From the NCBI RefSeq assembly GCF_024505055.1, contig NZ_JANIBL010000003.1, positions 1 through 64,000 on the forward strand: a stretch of DNA of 64,000 nucleotides, in the 5' to 3' direction. How positions within the stretch are numbered: the first letter of the stretch is position 1; each line of letters begins with the position of its first letter. Below, in pieces: positions 22,879-31,921 of this stretch. Made by a program: the position numbers and the translations under genes. The notes under the pieces were generated by a model that was not told where the DNA came from, searched no databases, and worked only from the letters and a program-made list of their open reading frames with translations. This DNA comes from Methylomonas rosea (GTDB lineage: Bacteria; Pseudomonadota; Gammaproteobacteria; Methylococcales; Methylomonadaceae).

Positions 22879-23250
22879 CTACAACTCCTGGTTTTTCTGC
22901 CAAGCCACATAAGCCAATAAGGCCCATGCCGCTAAAAAGGCCAGGCCGCCAAACGGCGTAATCATACCCAGCCAACCGATATTGAATATCGCCAGTAAGT
23001 ATAGACTGCCGGAAAACAGCACGACGCCGGCCACCAACAACCAGCCGGCCCAGCGCAACAATTTATGTTCCGGCAGTACGGCCACCAAGGCCAAGGCCAA
23101 CACATGCCACATCTGATAGCTTACCGCGGTTTTATAAACATCCAGCAGATGCTCGGATAATAAATGCTTCAAGCCATGTGCTCCGAATGCACCCATCGCC
23201 ACGCCGATAAATCCGCCGACGGCGGACAAAAATAGAAACGGTGGACGCAT
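22879..23250 (-). CDS. DUF423 (YgdD-like) membrane protein
   Basis: 123 aa with four membrane helices. The conserved GAFGAHGLK motif near the N-terminus and PFGGLAFLAAW near the C-terminus define DUF423. Overlaps moaB by one base. Function unknown. Confidence 0.9.
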   Translation of the reverse strand: MRPPFLFLSAVGGFIGVAMGAFGAHGLKHLLSEHLLDVYKTAVSYQMWHVLALALVAVLPEHKLLRWAGWLLVAGVVLFSGSLYLLAIFNIGWLGMITPFGGLAFLAAWALLAYVAWQKNQEL

Positions 23251-23771
23251 TATTTCTCCAACAGGCGCGGCATCAGTTGCACCAGATTACACGGCCGGGT
23301 GCGGTAATCCAATTGTTCCTTAATTAAGGACTCCCAAGCGGTGCGGCAGGCGCCGGACGAACCGGGTACGCAAAATATATAAGTGGCGTTGGCCACGCCG
23401 GCGATAGCCCGCGACTGCATCGTCGAGCTTTTGATGTCCTGGTAGGAAATCATCCGAAACACTTCGCCAAAGCCATCCAACACTTTATCCAACAGTGGCT
23501 GAATCGCTTCCGGCGTGCCGTCGCGCCCCGTCACACCGGTGCCGCCTGTCGTAATAACCGCATTGACGGCCGGATCGGCGATCCAATGACTAACGGCAGC
23601 GCGGATTTGATAAATATCGTCGGGAACGATTTTTTTATCTATCAAGTTATGCCCGGCAGCGGTCAGACCGGTGACCAAAGTTTGCCCGGATACGTCGTCC
23701 AATTCGGTACGCGTATCGGAAACAGTCAACACGGCGATATTGATAGGAATAAACTCTCGGACTTCGCTCAC
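23250..23771 (-). CDS. moaB: molybdenum cofactor biosynthesis protein B
   Basis: 173-aa MoaB/MogA family protein, which adenylates molybdopterin or supports that step. TTGGTGVTGRDGTPEAI and FCVPGSSGACRTAWE are the cofactor-binding loops. VSDTR near the N-terminus is typical. Start of a possible moaB-DUF423-psiE-pepN run. Confidence 0.94.
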   Translation of the reverse strand: MSEVREFIPINIAVLTVSDTRTELDDVSGQTLVTGLTAAGHNLIDKKIVPDDIYQIRAAVSHWIADPAVNAVITTGGTGVTGRDGTPEAIQPLLDKVLDGFGEVFRMISYQDIKSSTMQSRAIAGVANATYIFCVPGSSGACRTAWESLIKEQLDYRTRPCNLVQLMPRLLEK

Positions 23772-23925
23772 GGCAGGGCTCCATGTAAAGGCTACCGCAT
23801 TCTATGTAAAGCGCCGCCGGACAAGCAAGCATTGTTTAATTCGCCGGCTGTCATACCCGCTTAACCGATAATGCCGTAAACTCCGGGTATTGATTCCAAT
23901 TCAGTTAGCCGCCGCCTACTCGATA

Positions 23926-25005
23926 ATGCCTATCCAGATTTCCCGTTACGAAAAAATTGCCAGTCTGGCCGCCTTGTGCCTGCTGCTATTTGCCTGCTAC
24001 CAAGTATTAAGGCCGTTTATTTTCGATTTGTTGTGGGCGGCGATTCTGTGTTTCGTCACCTGGCCGCTGTATGCGCGTTTGCGGGATTGGAAGCTAACCG
24101 CCAACTGGGCGGCCACCGCAATGGTCCTGCCGATAGGCATATTGCTGCTGACGCCGTTCGTAGCCGCCACGCTGACATTTACCGAAGATATAAATCACTT
24201 GCTGCAATGGCTTAATCAAAGCCGGCATGTGTGGCCGGAGCCTCCGGCTTGGTTACAATCGTTGCCGGTAGTCGGCGACAACGCCGTCGCTGCCTGGCAA
24301 AGTGTCGGCGAAGACTCCAGCCGGCTCGTCAATCTGGCCCGGCAATACGCCTTGGGCGCCAGTAGCTGGGTGCTGCAACAGGGGATTGGTCTAGCCGGCG
24401 AACTGATGCATATGGGTCTGGCTATTTTGGTGCTGTTTTTTTTCTATCGTGACGGCGAACACGTCGCGCAGCATGTCGTGATTGGCGTCGAACGTCTGGC
24501 CGGCGAGCGCACCCAACGCATCCTGCATATCGTGCGTTCCAGTCTGCGCGCTGTGGTATACGGCATACTCGGCACCGCGCTGGTGCAAGCGCTGGCCTCT
24601 ATCCTCGGCTTTGTGATTGCCGGCGTGCCTTACGCCTTTGTGTTGGGCGTAATCGCCTTCTTTTTGATGATCATTCCCGCTGCCGGCACGGTGATCTGGC
24701 TGCCGATTGCCTTATGGTTGCTGGCGGAAGGCGAGACCGGCTGGGCAATCTTTATAGCGCTGTGGTTTTTACTGTTCGTCGGCACTATCGACAACTGGCT
24801 GCGGCCGATTCTGATCAGCAGGGAAGTGGAATTGCCGTTTGTGTTGATCGTATTCGGCATTTTCGGCGGCCTGTTGGCGTTTGGCTTTATCGGCGTATTT
24901 ATCGGCCCAACCTTGCTGGCAACCAGTTACGCCTTGATTCTGGACTGGCTGATCCGAAACGAACACGAAGAACAAAGCAGCGAAACCGGCTTGAATGACA
25001 GCTAA
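23926..25005 (+). CDS. AI-2E family transporter (PerM/TqsA-like)
   Basis: 359-aa integral membrane protein with about eight helices, including the paired N-terminal helices and the C-terminal FVLIVFGIFGGLLAFGFIGVFIGP block typical of the family. Members export signals or ions. The name is a family label, and no quorum-signal role is implied here. The ATG at 23926 is preferred over an upstream TTG at 23890. It is divergent from moaB. Confidence 0.88.
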   Translation: MPIQISRYEKIASLAALCLLLFACYQVLRPFIFDLLWAAILCFVTWPLYARLRDWKLTANWAATAMVLPIGILLLTPFVAATLTFTEDINHLLQWLNQSRHVWPEPPAWLQSLPVVGDNAVAAWQSVGEDSSRLVNLARQYALGASSWVLQQGIGLAGELMHMGLAILVLFFFYRDGEHVAQHVVIGVERLAGERTQRILHIVRSSLRAVVYGILGTALVQALASILGFVIAGVPYAFVLGVIAFFLMIIPAAGTVIWLPIALWLLAEGETGWAIFIALWFLLFVGTIDNWLRPILISREVELPFVLIVFGIFGGLLAFGFIGVFIGPTLLATSYALILDWLIRNEHEEQSSETGLNDS

Positions 25006-25279
25006 TTTTGCGGCTATTTACCTGCAATACCAACGCGAATTGCCGGCCCCCAAACTAGACTGAAAAGCGCCAAAGTAAGTTATTGCTTTCATTGTCGGCA
25101 GTTTACTGGTAGATTCGAAGCCGTGATCGAACCGCAGTGAGATCATAAACGACCGACAATGACAGCAAAACTGCAACCTTGCCCCTCGTACTCCTACCGT
25201 CTCCTCTTGTAATTGCCTTCCGGCAGCCCAAAGAAACGTCTTAATTAATTCAGCACCACCCCAGCAAAATCGAGGCTTT

Positions 25280-25381
25280 ATGATTTTACGCACACCACCG
25301 CCACCCCGTATCGGCTGGCACTACGACACCTATTTCCTGGCACAATTGAATAAAACCAAAAAACAGGCAACAGCGTCTTAA
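25280..25381 (+). CDS. 33-aa protein with W-x-YD-x-YFLAQL motif
   Basis: Very short frame. It reads MILRTPPPPRIGWHYDTYFL then AQLNKTKKQATAS. GAGG lies four bases before the ATG at 25280. Residues 13-29 match the core of the 61-aa protein at 14545-14730 (W, YD, YFLAQL). The match at the protein level between two distant loci supports translation. Function unknown. Confidence 0.6.
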   Translation: MILRTPPPPRIGWHYDTYFLAQLNKTKKQATAS

Positions 25382-25507
25382 TATCCGCTGGTTCGGATAT
25401 GCTCGCTAAACATTAGCGACAAATGCTAATTCACCGACGGCTGGTCATTTAAACCGAAAGTTTTGTGGCCTGAGGTTTGCTTCCGAAACTAACGGAGGAT
25501 AAAAATC

Positions 25508-25873
25508 ATGTCGGTGAAACACCAATTTACTATCTGCCCCGCGCAACAACTTCCCGAACTCGGCAAATTTTCGTTTAAGCTGCTCTATCGCGGCACGCCG
25601 CATAACGCGGTTTTGGTCCGCTTCCAAGGAGAGGTTTACGGCTATCTAAACCAATGCGTACATATGCCTAAGGCATTGGATTGTGAGAACAGCAACATTT
25701 TCGACGAATCCGGACGCTATTTGCAGTGTTCCATGCACAGCATTTGCTACGACCCGGTCAGCGGCGAGTCTTTAAGCGAAATTTGCCTGGGCAAAAAACT
25801 GACTGCTCTCAAGGTCAAAGAACAAGATGATTGGATCTATTTAGTGGACAAACGAGCCACAATAAACAGTTGA
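25508..25873 (+). CDS. Rieske [2Fe-2S] protein
   Basis: 121-aa soluble ferredoxin-like Rieske protein. Cluster ligands are in CVH (about 49-51) and CSMHSICYDP (about 76-85), giving C-x-H...C-x2-H. GGAGG lies ten bases before the start. It stands alone, without an oxygenase subunit, so it could serve as an electron carrier for a partner elsewhere. Confidence 0.9.
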   Translation: MSVKHQFTICPAQQLPELGKFSFKLLYRGTPHNAVLVRFQGEVYGYLNQCVHMPKALDCENSNIFDESGRYLQCSMHSICYDPVSGESLSEICLGKKLTALKVKEQDDWIYLVDKRATINS

Positions 25874-25926
25874 AACCTTGGCCCGGGGCGAAACAACCAG
25901 CATCGCCCCAACTATTTCAGTCCGTT

Positions 25927-26394
25927 TTAGCCGTGCGCGGCGCCTTCTTTGATCTGTTGTTCCAGCTTTTCGTGCGCGCGCTCCAACTTGGCGAACACCC
26001 TTAAAATATCGGTGGCGGACAATATGCCTACCAGTTTATCTTTTTCCACCACCGGCAAAGCGCCAACCCGGTGTTCCGCCATCATTGCCGCTGCTTCCGA
26101 CGCTGGAGTTTCCGGGGTAACGGTATAAACACCGCGATGCATGATATGCACGACTTTTTGCGAGACCACATGCAATTGGGTGTTGTCTTTGCTGGTCTCC
26201 ACCGCATTGGAATTACTTTTTGGCCCCAGGGCTTTGTATAAGTCCCGGTCGGAAACGATACCGACCAATTTGCCTTTTTCAACCACTGGCAAATGGCGAA
26301 TTTTTTCGTAATGGATCAAAAAGAACACGCGATCTATCAGATCGTGCGGTTCTACGGTAAATACCTTGGTGGTCATTAACTCTGCTACGCGCAT
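25927..26394 (-). CDS. two-CBS-domain protein
   Basis: 155 aa consisting of a CBS pair: LMTTKVFTVEPHDLIDRV...GIVSDRDLYKAL and IMHRGVYTVTPETPASEAA...GILSATDILRVF, each ending in the usual nucleotide-binding SD/TD motif. It probably senses an adenine nucleotide. GGAG is eight bases upstream. A short charged helix closes the protein. Confidence 0.88.
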   Translation of the reverse strand: MRVAELMTTKVFTVEPHDLIDRVFFLIHYEKIRHLPVVEKGKLVGIVSDRDLYKALGPKSNSNAVETSKDNTQLHVVSQKVVHIMHRGVYTVTPETPASEAAAMMAEHRVGALPVVEKDKLVGILSATDILRVFAKLERAHEKLEQQIKEGAAHG

Positions 26395-26559
26395 GTTGTT
26401 TCTCCAATAAAAATGTCTGTAAAAAAGTAAGTAAATTCTGACGCAATAGTGACACTATAGCCAGGCAAAATTAAGAAATATCGCAGCCTTATGGATAAGC
26501 ACAGCCATTAAGGCGCGAAAAACGGACCGCGAACCGTTACTCCATAGCGAGTGAAAGAC

Positions 26560-27063
26560 TTAATACAGCGTCCCACCCAAATCCAGATAGGTCAGATAAA
26601 GCCGCATATCAAATTCCAATTGGTGATAGTCCGGCGCCATGTACTCGCATAATTTGTAAAAAGCCTTGTTGTGCTGTTTTTCGCGCAAATGCGCCAGCTC
26701 GTGGACGACGATCATTTTCAAAAACTCCGGCGGCGCAAGTTTAAAGATCGCGCCGATGCGAATTTCATTTTTTGCTTTTAAATTGCCACCCTGTACCCGC
26801 GCAACCACCGAATGCAAACCCAAGGCCTGATGCAATACATCGATTTTATCGTCGTAAACGACTTTGCTGAGCGGGTTGGATTGCCGCATGAATTGATTTT
26901 TCAGATCCATCGTATAGGTATAAAGCGCCTTGTCGGTCTTTATATCATGCGGCTGCGGGTATTTTTTTAGCAGTAGCGCAGGCAGTTTGTCGCTGTCGAT
27001 CAGCGCATGCACTTGCTCGGTGATGGCAGGCGCATAGCCGGCCAGATATTTTAACGGGCGCAT
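26560..27063 (-). CDS. YgjP-like (DUF45) metallopeptidase-fold protein
   Basis: 167 aa with the zinc signature HELAHLREKQHNKAFYKL (HExxH and a third His about five residues on), in the YgjP/WLM-like family. The N-terminal strand-rich part is short. Substrate unknown. Confidence 0.8.
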   Translation of the reverse strand: MRPLKYLAGYAPAITEQVHALIDSDKLPALLLKKYPQPHDIKTDKALYTYTMDLKNQFMRQSNPLSKVVYDDKIDVLHQALGLHSVVARVQGGNLKAKNEIRIGAIFKLAPPEFLKMIVVHELAHLREKQHNKAFYKLCEYMAPDYHQLEFDMRLYLTYLDLGGTLY

Positions 27064-27088
27064 ACGCTAAAACCGCGCTCCGGTAGGC

Positions 27089-27364
27089 TCAATCCCATGG
27101 CGGCTCGTCGCCGTCATAGGCTATAAAGTTTTTATCGCTGGACCGGGTTGTTCCGCCAACCACGGTATCGGCTTTTGGTTTTCCCGGCTCGTCGTTGGGC
27201 AACTGCGCCGGGCCAGACTCGGTTTGCCATTTGGCAAACAGCGCCATGTCTTTATTGGCGGGGACATACCATTTCTTGACAGCGGCATCCCATCTGGCGC
27301 CAAGCGCTTTCGCCGCGTCCTTTTCGGCATAGGGTACGTTCAGGTAAGTTTTCGCGTCAGCCAT
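27089..27364 (-). CDS. DUF5710 domain protein
   Basis: 91 aa. TYLNVPYAEKDAAKALGARW followed by AAVKKWYVP is the DUF5710 signature, a short domain often attached to replication or DNA-processing proteins. Here it stands alone with an acidic tail. It is 26 bp upstream of the YgjP-like gene, same direction. Confidence 0.85.
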   Translation of the reverse strand: MADAKTYLNVPYAEKDAAKALGARWDAAVKKWYVPANKDMALFAKWQTESGPAQLPNDEPGKPKADTVVGGTTRSSDKNFIAYDGDEPPWD

Positions 27365-27521
27365 TTACCGCAGCCGGTTCAAAATTAATTGCATCGCAAT
27401 ATTGTAAATCATTGCTTATGCAAACGACGCGGATAATCCAATCTTACCTGTTGAAAACCTGGCGCTAAGTGAGTTTGGCGATACAACGGCCGAACCGGCC
27501 GAGCCGCAAGAACATCAAAGC

Positions 27522-27671
27522 CTACGGTTTTTTGCGATTCGAACCCATAGTGCTGGCAAAAGTGGTCGCCGCGAACAATGCCGAGGAAACAATAAAATCG
27601 CCCGAAATAAATTCGATAACACCAGTGACGAACACCAGCCCGGTCAATATGTCTTTATGTAAGCGGTTCAT
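27522..27671 (-). CDS. 49-aa hydrophobic protein
   Basis: Short minus-strand frame, MNRLHKDILTGLVFVTGVIE then FISGDFIVSSALFAATTFAS, ending MGSNRKKP. It has two short hydrophobic segments and a basic tail, the usual look of a small inner-membrane protein. A weak GGGAAG site precedes the ATG. The opposite strand also has an open frame, but it reads as an unlikely protein. Confidence 0.5.
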   Translation of the reverse strand: MNRLHKDILTGLVFVTGVIEFISGDFIVSSALFAATTFASTMGSNRKKP

Positions 27672-27909
27672 GGTCGCTTCCCGAAGTAATAAACGCATTT
27701 AGACTATATGCCCGATTACATTCATTAACAATGACACTAAAAATGCATTGATTGATCGCCAAAAGGAAACAAACAAATAAACCAAAGCCGATGGCGATTC
27801 AGGCTTAAGCCCAAGCAAGCTGTTAAAACGGCGCCAAGCTCATCGGCTCGGCAGGTGCCTTAACAATTGCGTGGCACTCAAGGCAGTTTGTAGGCAGGTT
27901 TGACTTGGC

Positions 27910-28701
27910 TTATCTACTGCGTGGACGCCGAAACGGCAGCACCAATAGGCCGACAAAACCCAGCTCGGCACTCTCGCGAAACTCGGATAAACCTATCGTC
28001 ATTGTCGCCTGCGCTTCTCGCGCTTGCGGGCAATAGGTTTTGAATAATCTATCCCAACACGACAGCGAGAAGCCGTAATTGCTGTCGGTCTCAGGTTGAA
28101 AGGCAGAATGGTGAATCCGGTGCATATCGGGTGTCACTATCAAATAGCGCAAGCCGCGCTCGACCACGGGCGACAGGCCAACATTACCGTGATTGAATAA
28201 CGCGCAACCGTTCAATATCACCTCAAAAGCGATCACCCCGACAGGATCGGCACCGAGTAAAACCACCAGCGCGACCTTATAAAGCATCGACAGCATGATC
28301 TCCAAGGGATGGAAGCGCACTGCGGTCGTGGTATCGAAATCCATATCGCTGTGATGCACTTGGTGCAACCGCCAAAACCAGCGCCAACGGTGGGCAGCTA
28401 TGTGTTGGGCGTAAATCGCCAGATCCAGCAGCAGCAAACTCAGCGCTATCGACAGCCAACGCGGCACCGGCATCACATTGAATAAGCCGATATGTTGCTC
28501 GGCTGCCCAGTTCGCCGCCAGCCAAGCCGCCGCACCGATACTCAGGCGCATTACCCCCACATTTAGAACCGCCAAGCCCAGGTTGACCGGCCAGCGTCGG
28601 CGCCGCTCCACACTTAATTGGCGTTTGGGTCGAAACCCCTCCCAAGCCGCCATTAACACGAATATCCCCAAAAACACGCCCAAGCGCACCATTGCTTCCA
28701 T
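27910..28701 (-). CDS. sterol desaturase / fatty acid hydroxylase family protein
   Basis: 263-aa integral membrane di-iron enzyme. Histidine motifs are HIAAHRWRWFWRLHQVHHSD, NHGNVG and HRIHHSAF. Hydrophobic helices occupy about 10-30, 45-65, 85-105 and 145-175. Substrate not predictable. The ATG at 28701 overlaps the stop of the upstream glycosyltransferase gene (TGATG), so the two are coupled and may modify the same lipid. Confidence 0.88.
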   Translation of the reverse strand: MEAMVRLGVFLGIFVLMAAWEGFRPKRQLSVERRRRWPVNLGLAVLNVGVMRLSIGAAAWLAANWAAEQHIGLFNVMPVPRWLSIALSLLLLDLAIYAQHIAAHRWRWFWRLHQVHHSDMDFDTTTAVRFHPLEIMLSMLYKVALVVLLGADPVGVIAFEVILNGCALFNHGNVGLSPVVERGLRYLIVTPDMHRIHHSAFQPETDSNYGFSLSCWDRLFKTYCPQAREAQATMTIGLSEFRESAELGFVGLLVLPFRRPRSR

Positions 28702-29384
28702 CACTGCCTCCGATAATACCGCGCCGCCAACTCATCCGGATGGGCCCCGAAAAAATACCGCAGCCGCAAGCACCACATCAATAAAATCGTTCTCAGGATA
28801 CCGTGATGTTGCCAACGCCGTGCGGAAGCCACGACCTTAGCCTTCAGACAGCAAGGTTTGCCCATTTTTTTCAGTGCGGCGCTGATAGCAATATCTTCCA
28901 TCAAGGCAATCTCCGGAAAACCGCCCACGGCCTGAAATACCTGACGGGTGATGAAAATGGCCTGATCGCCGGTGGCGATACCGGTCAGCCGGGAGCGCGC
29001 GTTCATCATGCCGGCAATCACCTTGAAAATAGCTTGGCGGCTATCAAATTGCACATCAAAACGCCCCCAAACCGCGCCCTGCTCTACCGCTGACAAAATC
29101 AAATCGATGGCTTGATCCGGCAGATGGGTGTCGGCATGCAGAAACAACAACACCTCCGCTTGCGCATGTCGCGCACCCAAATTCATTTGCCTGGCCCTGC
29201 CGCGCGGACTGAGCAAAATCTGATCGACCAAAGGCGCGGCAACAGTGGGACCAGCATCGTTACTGCCGCCGTCGACCAACAGTAATTCGCATCGCGATCT
29301 CAGCGCCCGCATGGCTTGCAACTTGTCGGCAAGCTGCGCCGCCTCGTTTATCACCGGGATGATGATGCTGATTTGCGGTTTCAT
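28701..29384 (-). CDS. family 2 glycosyltransferase (TIGR04283-like)
   Basis: 227 aa, GT-A fold. SIIIPVINEA at the N-terminus, LLVDGGSND (DxD-like region), GRARQMNLGA and FLHADTHLP are the family motifs. No membrane segment except a possible C-terminal amphipathic helix. It precedes the sterol-desaturase-like gene. Confidence 0.88.
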   Translation of the reverse strand: MKPQISIIIPVINEAAQLADKLQAMRALRSRCELLLVDGGSNDAGPTVAAPLVDQILLSPRGRARQMNLGARHAQAEVLLFLHADTHLPDQAIDLILSAVEQGAVWGRFDVQFDSRQAIFKVIAGMMNARSRLTGIATGDQAIFITRQVFQAVGGFPEIALMEDIAISAALKKMGKPCCLKAKVVASARRWQHHGILRTILLMWCLRLRYFFGAHPDELAARYYRRQ

Positions 29385-29429
29385 GGAGTGATTTCGCCTA
29401 AAGCCTTATAGCCTTGGTGCGATTTGCAT

Positions 29430-30905
29430 TTAACCCAACACCCCGGCAATCTCTCGAAAACAAGCCAGCCCCGCTTCCACGTTTTCGATAATCTCGGCGG
29501 CGATGTCATCCGGCTCCGGCAGGTTATCCAGGTCGGCCAATGATTTATCCTTCAGCCAGAAAATATCCAGACTCGTCTTATCCCGCGCCAGAATTTGCTC
29601 ATAACTAAACTTGCGCCAACGGCCTTCCGGGTTGGTTTGTTCGTGCCAGGTTTCGTGGCGTTGGTGACGATTGCTCGGGTTGTAGCAGGCGATAAAATCC
29701 TGTAAATCCTCAAACCGCAGCGGCTTCTTTTTCAGGGTGTGGTGGATGTTGGTGCGGTAATCGTAATACCATATTTCCTTGGTCCACGGGTTGGGGCTGG
29801 CTTCACGGTTATCAAAGAACAGCACGTTCGCCTTAACGCCGTTGGCGTAAAATATCCCGGTCGGCAAGCGCAGGATGGTATGCAGATCGGTATTCTGCAT
29901 CAGCTTTTTGCGCACGATTTCACCGGCACCGCCTTCAAATAACACGTTATCCGGCACCACCACCGCCGCACGACCGCTGATTTTCAGCAGGCTGCGAATA
30001 TGTTGCACAAAATTCAGCTGCTTGTTCGATGTCGTCGCCCAAAAATCCTGGCGGTTATAGGTCAGATCATCCTTTTCCTGCTCGCCTTCCTCGTTGGTAA
30101 AGGTCATGCTGCTTTTCTTGCCGAACGGCGGATTGGCCAGCACGTAATCGACAGTTTCAGCCGGTGGCGCTACCAAAGCATCGTTGGATGAAATGGCGCT
30201 ATTGCCGTCGATCTCGCCGATGTTATGCAAAAACATATTCATCAAGCACATGCGGCGGGTATTGGCGACGATTTCGTTACCGTAAAAGGTTTCGTGTTTT
30301 AAAAACGCCAACTGCTTTTTATCCAGCGGGTAATTGGCTTTCAAAAAGTCATAGGCCGCCAAAAAGAAACCGCCGGTGCCGCAAGCCGGGTCGGCAATCG
30401 ACTTACCCGGTTCCGTCCGCACACATTCCACCATCGCCTTGATCAAGGCCCGTGGCGTAAAGTATTGCCCGGCGCCAGACTTGGTATCCTCGGCGTTCTT
30501 CTCCAGCAAACCCTCGTAGATGGTGCCTTTGGTATCCGCGCCCATCACCACCCAATCGGTGTCGTTGACCATATCGATCAGCCGCGACAACTTGGCCGGG
30601 TCTTGGATTTTGTTTTGCGCCTTGGTAAAGATCTGTCCCAACATGCCCGGCTTATTGCCCAACTCGCGCAATAGCACCACGTAATGGCCTTCCAGCGCCG
30701 CGCCTTTTTTGGCTTTCAGGCTTTGCCAGTTGTATTCGGCGGGAATGCCGACATCGCGGTTATGCGGCGGCCGACTGTATTCGTCGGCCATTTTCAAAAA
30801 GATCAGATAAGTCAGTTGCTCCAGATAATCGCCATAACCCACGCCGTCATCGCGCAGGGTGGTGCAAAAACTCCAGACTTTGGAAACGATGGATTCGGCG
30901 TTCAC
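29430..30905 (-). CDS. hsdM: type I restriction-modification DNA methyltransferase subunit
   Basis: 491-aa N6-adenine methyltransferase. HsdM N-terminal helical domain (SFCTTLRDDGVGYGDYLEQL), SAM motif I ADPACGTGGF and catalytic motif IV NPPF (VLANPPFGKKS). The start is a GTG that overlaps the stop of the DUF1016 gene (GTGA). It works with HsdS to protect the host target site and with HsdR for restriction. Confidence 0.95.
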   Translation of the reverse strand: MNAESIVSKVWSFCTTLRDDGVGYGDYLEQLTYLIFLKMADEYSRPPHNRDVGIPAEYNWQSLKAKKGAALEGHYVVLLRELGNKPGMLGQIFTKAQNKIQDPAKLSRLIDMVNDTDWVVMGADTKGTIYEGLLEKNAEDTKSGAGQYFTPRALIKAMVECVRTEPGKSIADPACGTGGFFLAAYDFLKANYPLDKKQLAFLKHETFYGNEIVANTRRMCLMNMFLHNIGEIDGNSAISSNDALVAPPAETVDYVLANPPFGKKSSMTFTNEEGEQEKDDLTYNRQDFWATTSNKQLNFVQHIRSLLKISGRAAVVVPDNVLFEGGAGEIVRKKLMQNTDLHTILRLPTGIFYANGVKANVLFFDNREASPNPWTKEIWYYDYRTNIHHTLKKKPLRFEDLQDFIACYNPSNRHQRHETWHEQTNPEGRWRKFSYEQILARDKTSLDIFWLKDKSLADLDNLPEPDDIAAEIIENVEAGLACFREIAGVLG

Positions 30906-31921
30906 TCTTCTTCCTTATTCATTAATCGTTGGCGAGCAATCAAAATTGATTGGTGCAACTTGGCCTGTAATGTTTCGCGTGGCGGTAGCACGGTTAAATA
31001 CTCCGCAACCCGAATATTGCTTTGATCCAATCGCATCAATTCGACATGCTCATCGTTTTTACCCGTACACAGGATCAAACCGATAGGCGAATTCTCACCT
31101 TCCATCTGCTCATACTTTTCCAGATAGCGAAGGTACAATTCCATCTGGCCTTTGAAGGCCGCCTCGAACTCGCCAATCTTCAGATCAATCGCCACCAGAC
31201 ATTTCAGGCGCCGATGAAAAAATAACAAGTCGATACGATAATCCCGATTATCGATAGTGATGCGCTTTTGCCGCGCCATAAAGGCAAAGTCATTCCCCAG
31301 TTCAATGATAAAACGTTGCAATTCGGCAAGAATGGAAGACTCCAAATCTTTTTCCGAGTAACTGTCGGCTAGCCCCAAGAAATCCAGCACATAAGGATCT
31401 CGAAAAGCCATGTCCGCCGACACCTGGCCTTCTTGTCGTAGCTTGTTCAGTTCTTGCGCAATGGTTTGCTCCGGCTTTTTGGAGATGGCGGTACGCTCAA
31501 ATAGCATCGACCCCATGCGCTCCTGCAACTGGCGAACACTCCAGCGTTCCTGACGCCCCACCTCAATGTAAAATTCTCGTTTGAGCGCATCGTCAACACC
31601 CGCCAGCAACCGCAAATGCGACCAGCTCAATTCGGCACACAGCGTGTGCACAATTTGTTCGTCAGGAAACGCCTCGGCGAATCGCAAACAATCCCGCAAA
31701 TGTCGCACTCCCCAGCCTTTGCCGTATTCATCGGTTAATTGCTGCGCCAAAGTCGCGACAATCTGTTTGCCATATTCCGCCCGCTGCCCTTGCAAAATTT
31801 CCGTGTTGATGCGGGAACCGATTTGCCAATAAAGCAGAGTTAATTCCGCATTGACCGTTACGGCCACACGACTGCGCGCCTCAACAATGAGCTGCCGTAT
31901 CTCGATAAACAAAGGCGTCAT
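30902..31921 (-). CDS. DUF1016 (YhcG-type) PDDEXK nuclease family protein
   Basis: 339 aa with an N-terminal DUF1016 helical domain (LIVEARSRVAVTVNAELTLLYWQIG, GWGVRHLRDCLRF) and a C-terminal PDDEXK nuclease fold (RIDLLFFHRRLKCLVAIDLK, containing the D...DxK pattern). It overlaps hsdS and hsdM by 4 bp on each side, so it is made as part of the type I operon. DUF1016 genes often sit beside type I systems; their contribution is not settled. The nuclease core looks intact. Confidence 0.9.
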   Translation of the reverse strand: MTPLFIEIRQLIVEARSRVAVTVNAELTLLYWQIGSRINTEILQGQRAEYGKQIVATLAQQLTDEYGKGWGVRHLRDCLRFAEAFPDEQIVHTLCAELSWSHLRLLAGVDDALKREFYIEVGRQERWSVRQLQERMGSMLFERTAISKKPEQTIAQELNKLRQEGQVSADMAFRDPYVLDFLGLADSYSEKDLESSILAELQRFIIELGNDFAFMARQKRITIDNRDYRIDLLFFHRRLKCLVAIDLKIGEFEAAFKGQMELYLRYLEKYEQMEGENSPIGLILCTGKNDEHVELMRLDQSNIRVAEYLTVLPPRETLQAKLHQSILIARQRLMNKEEE

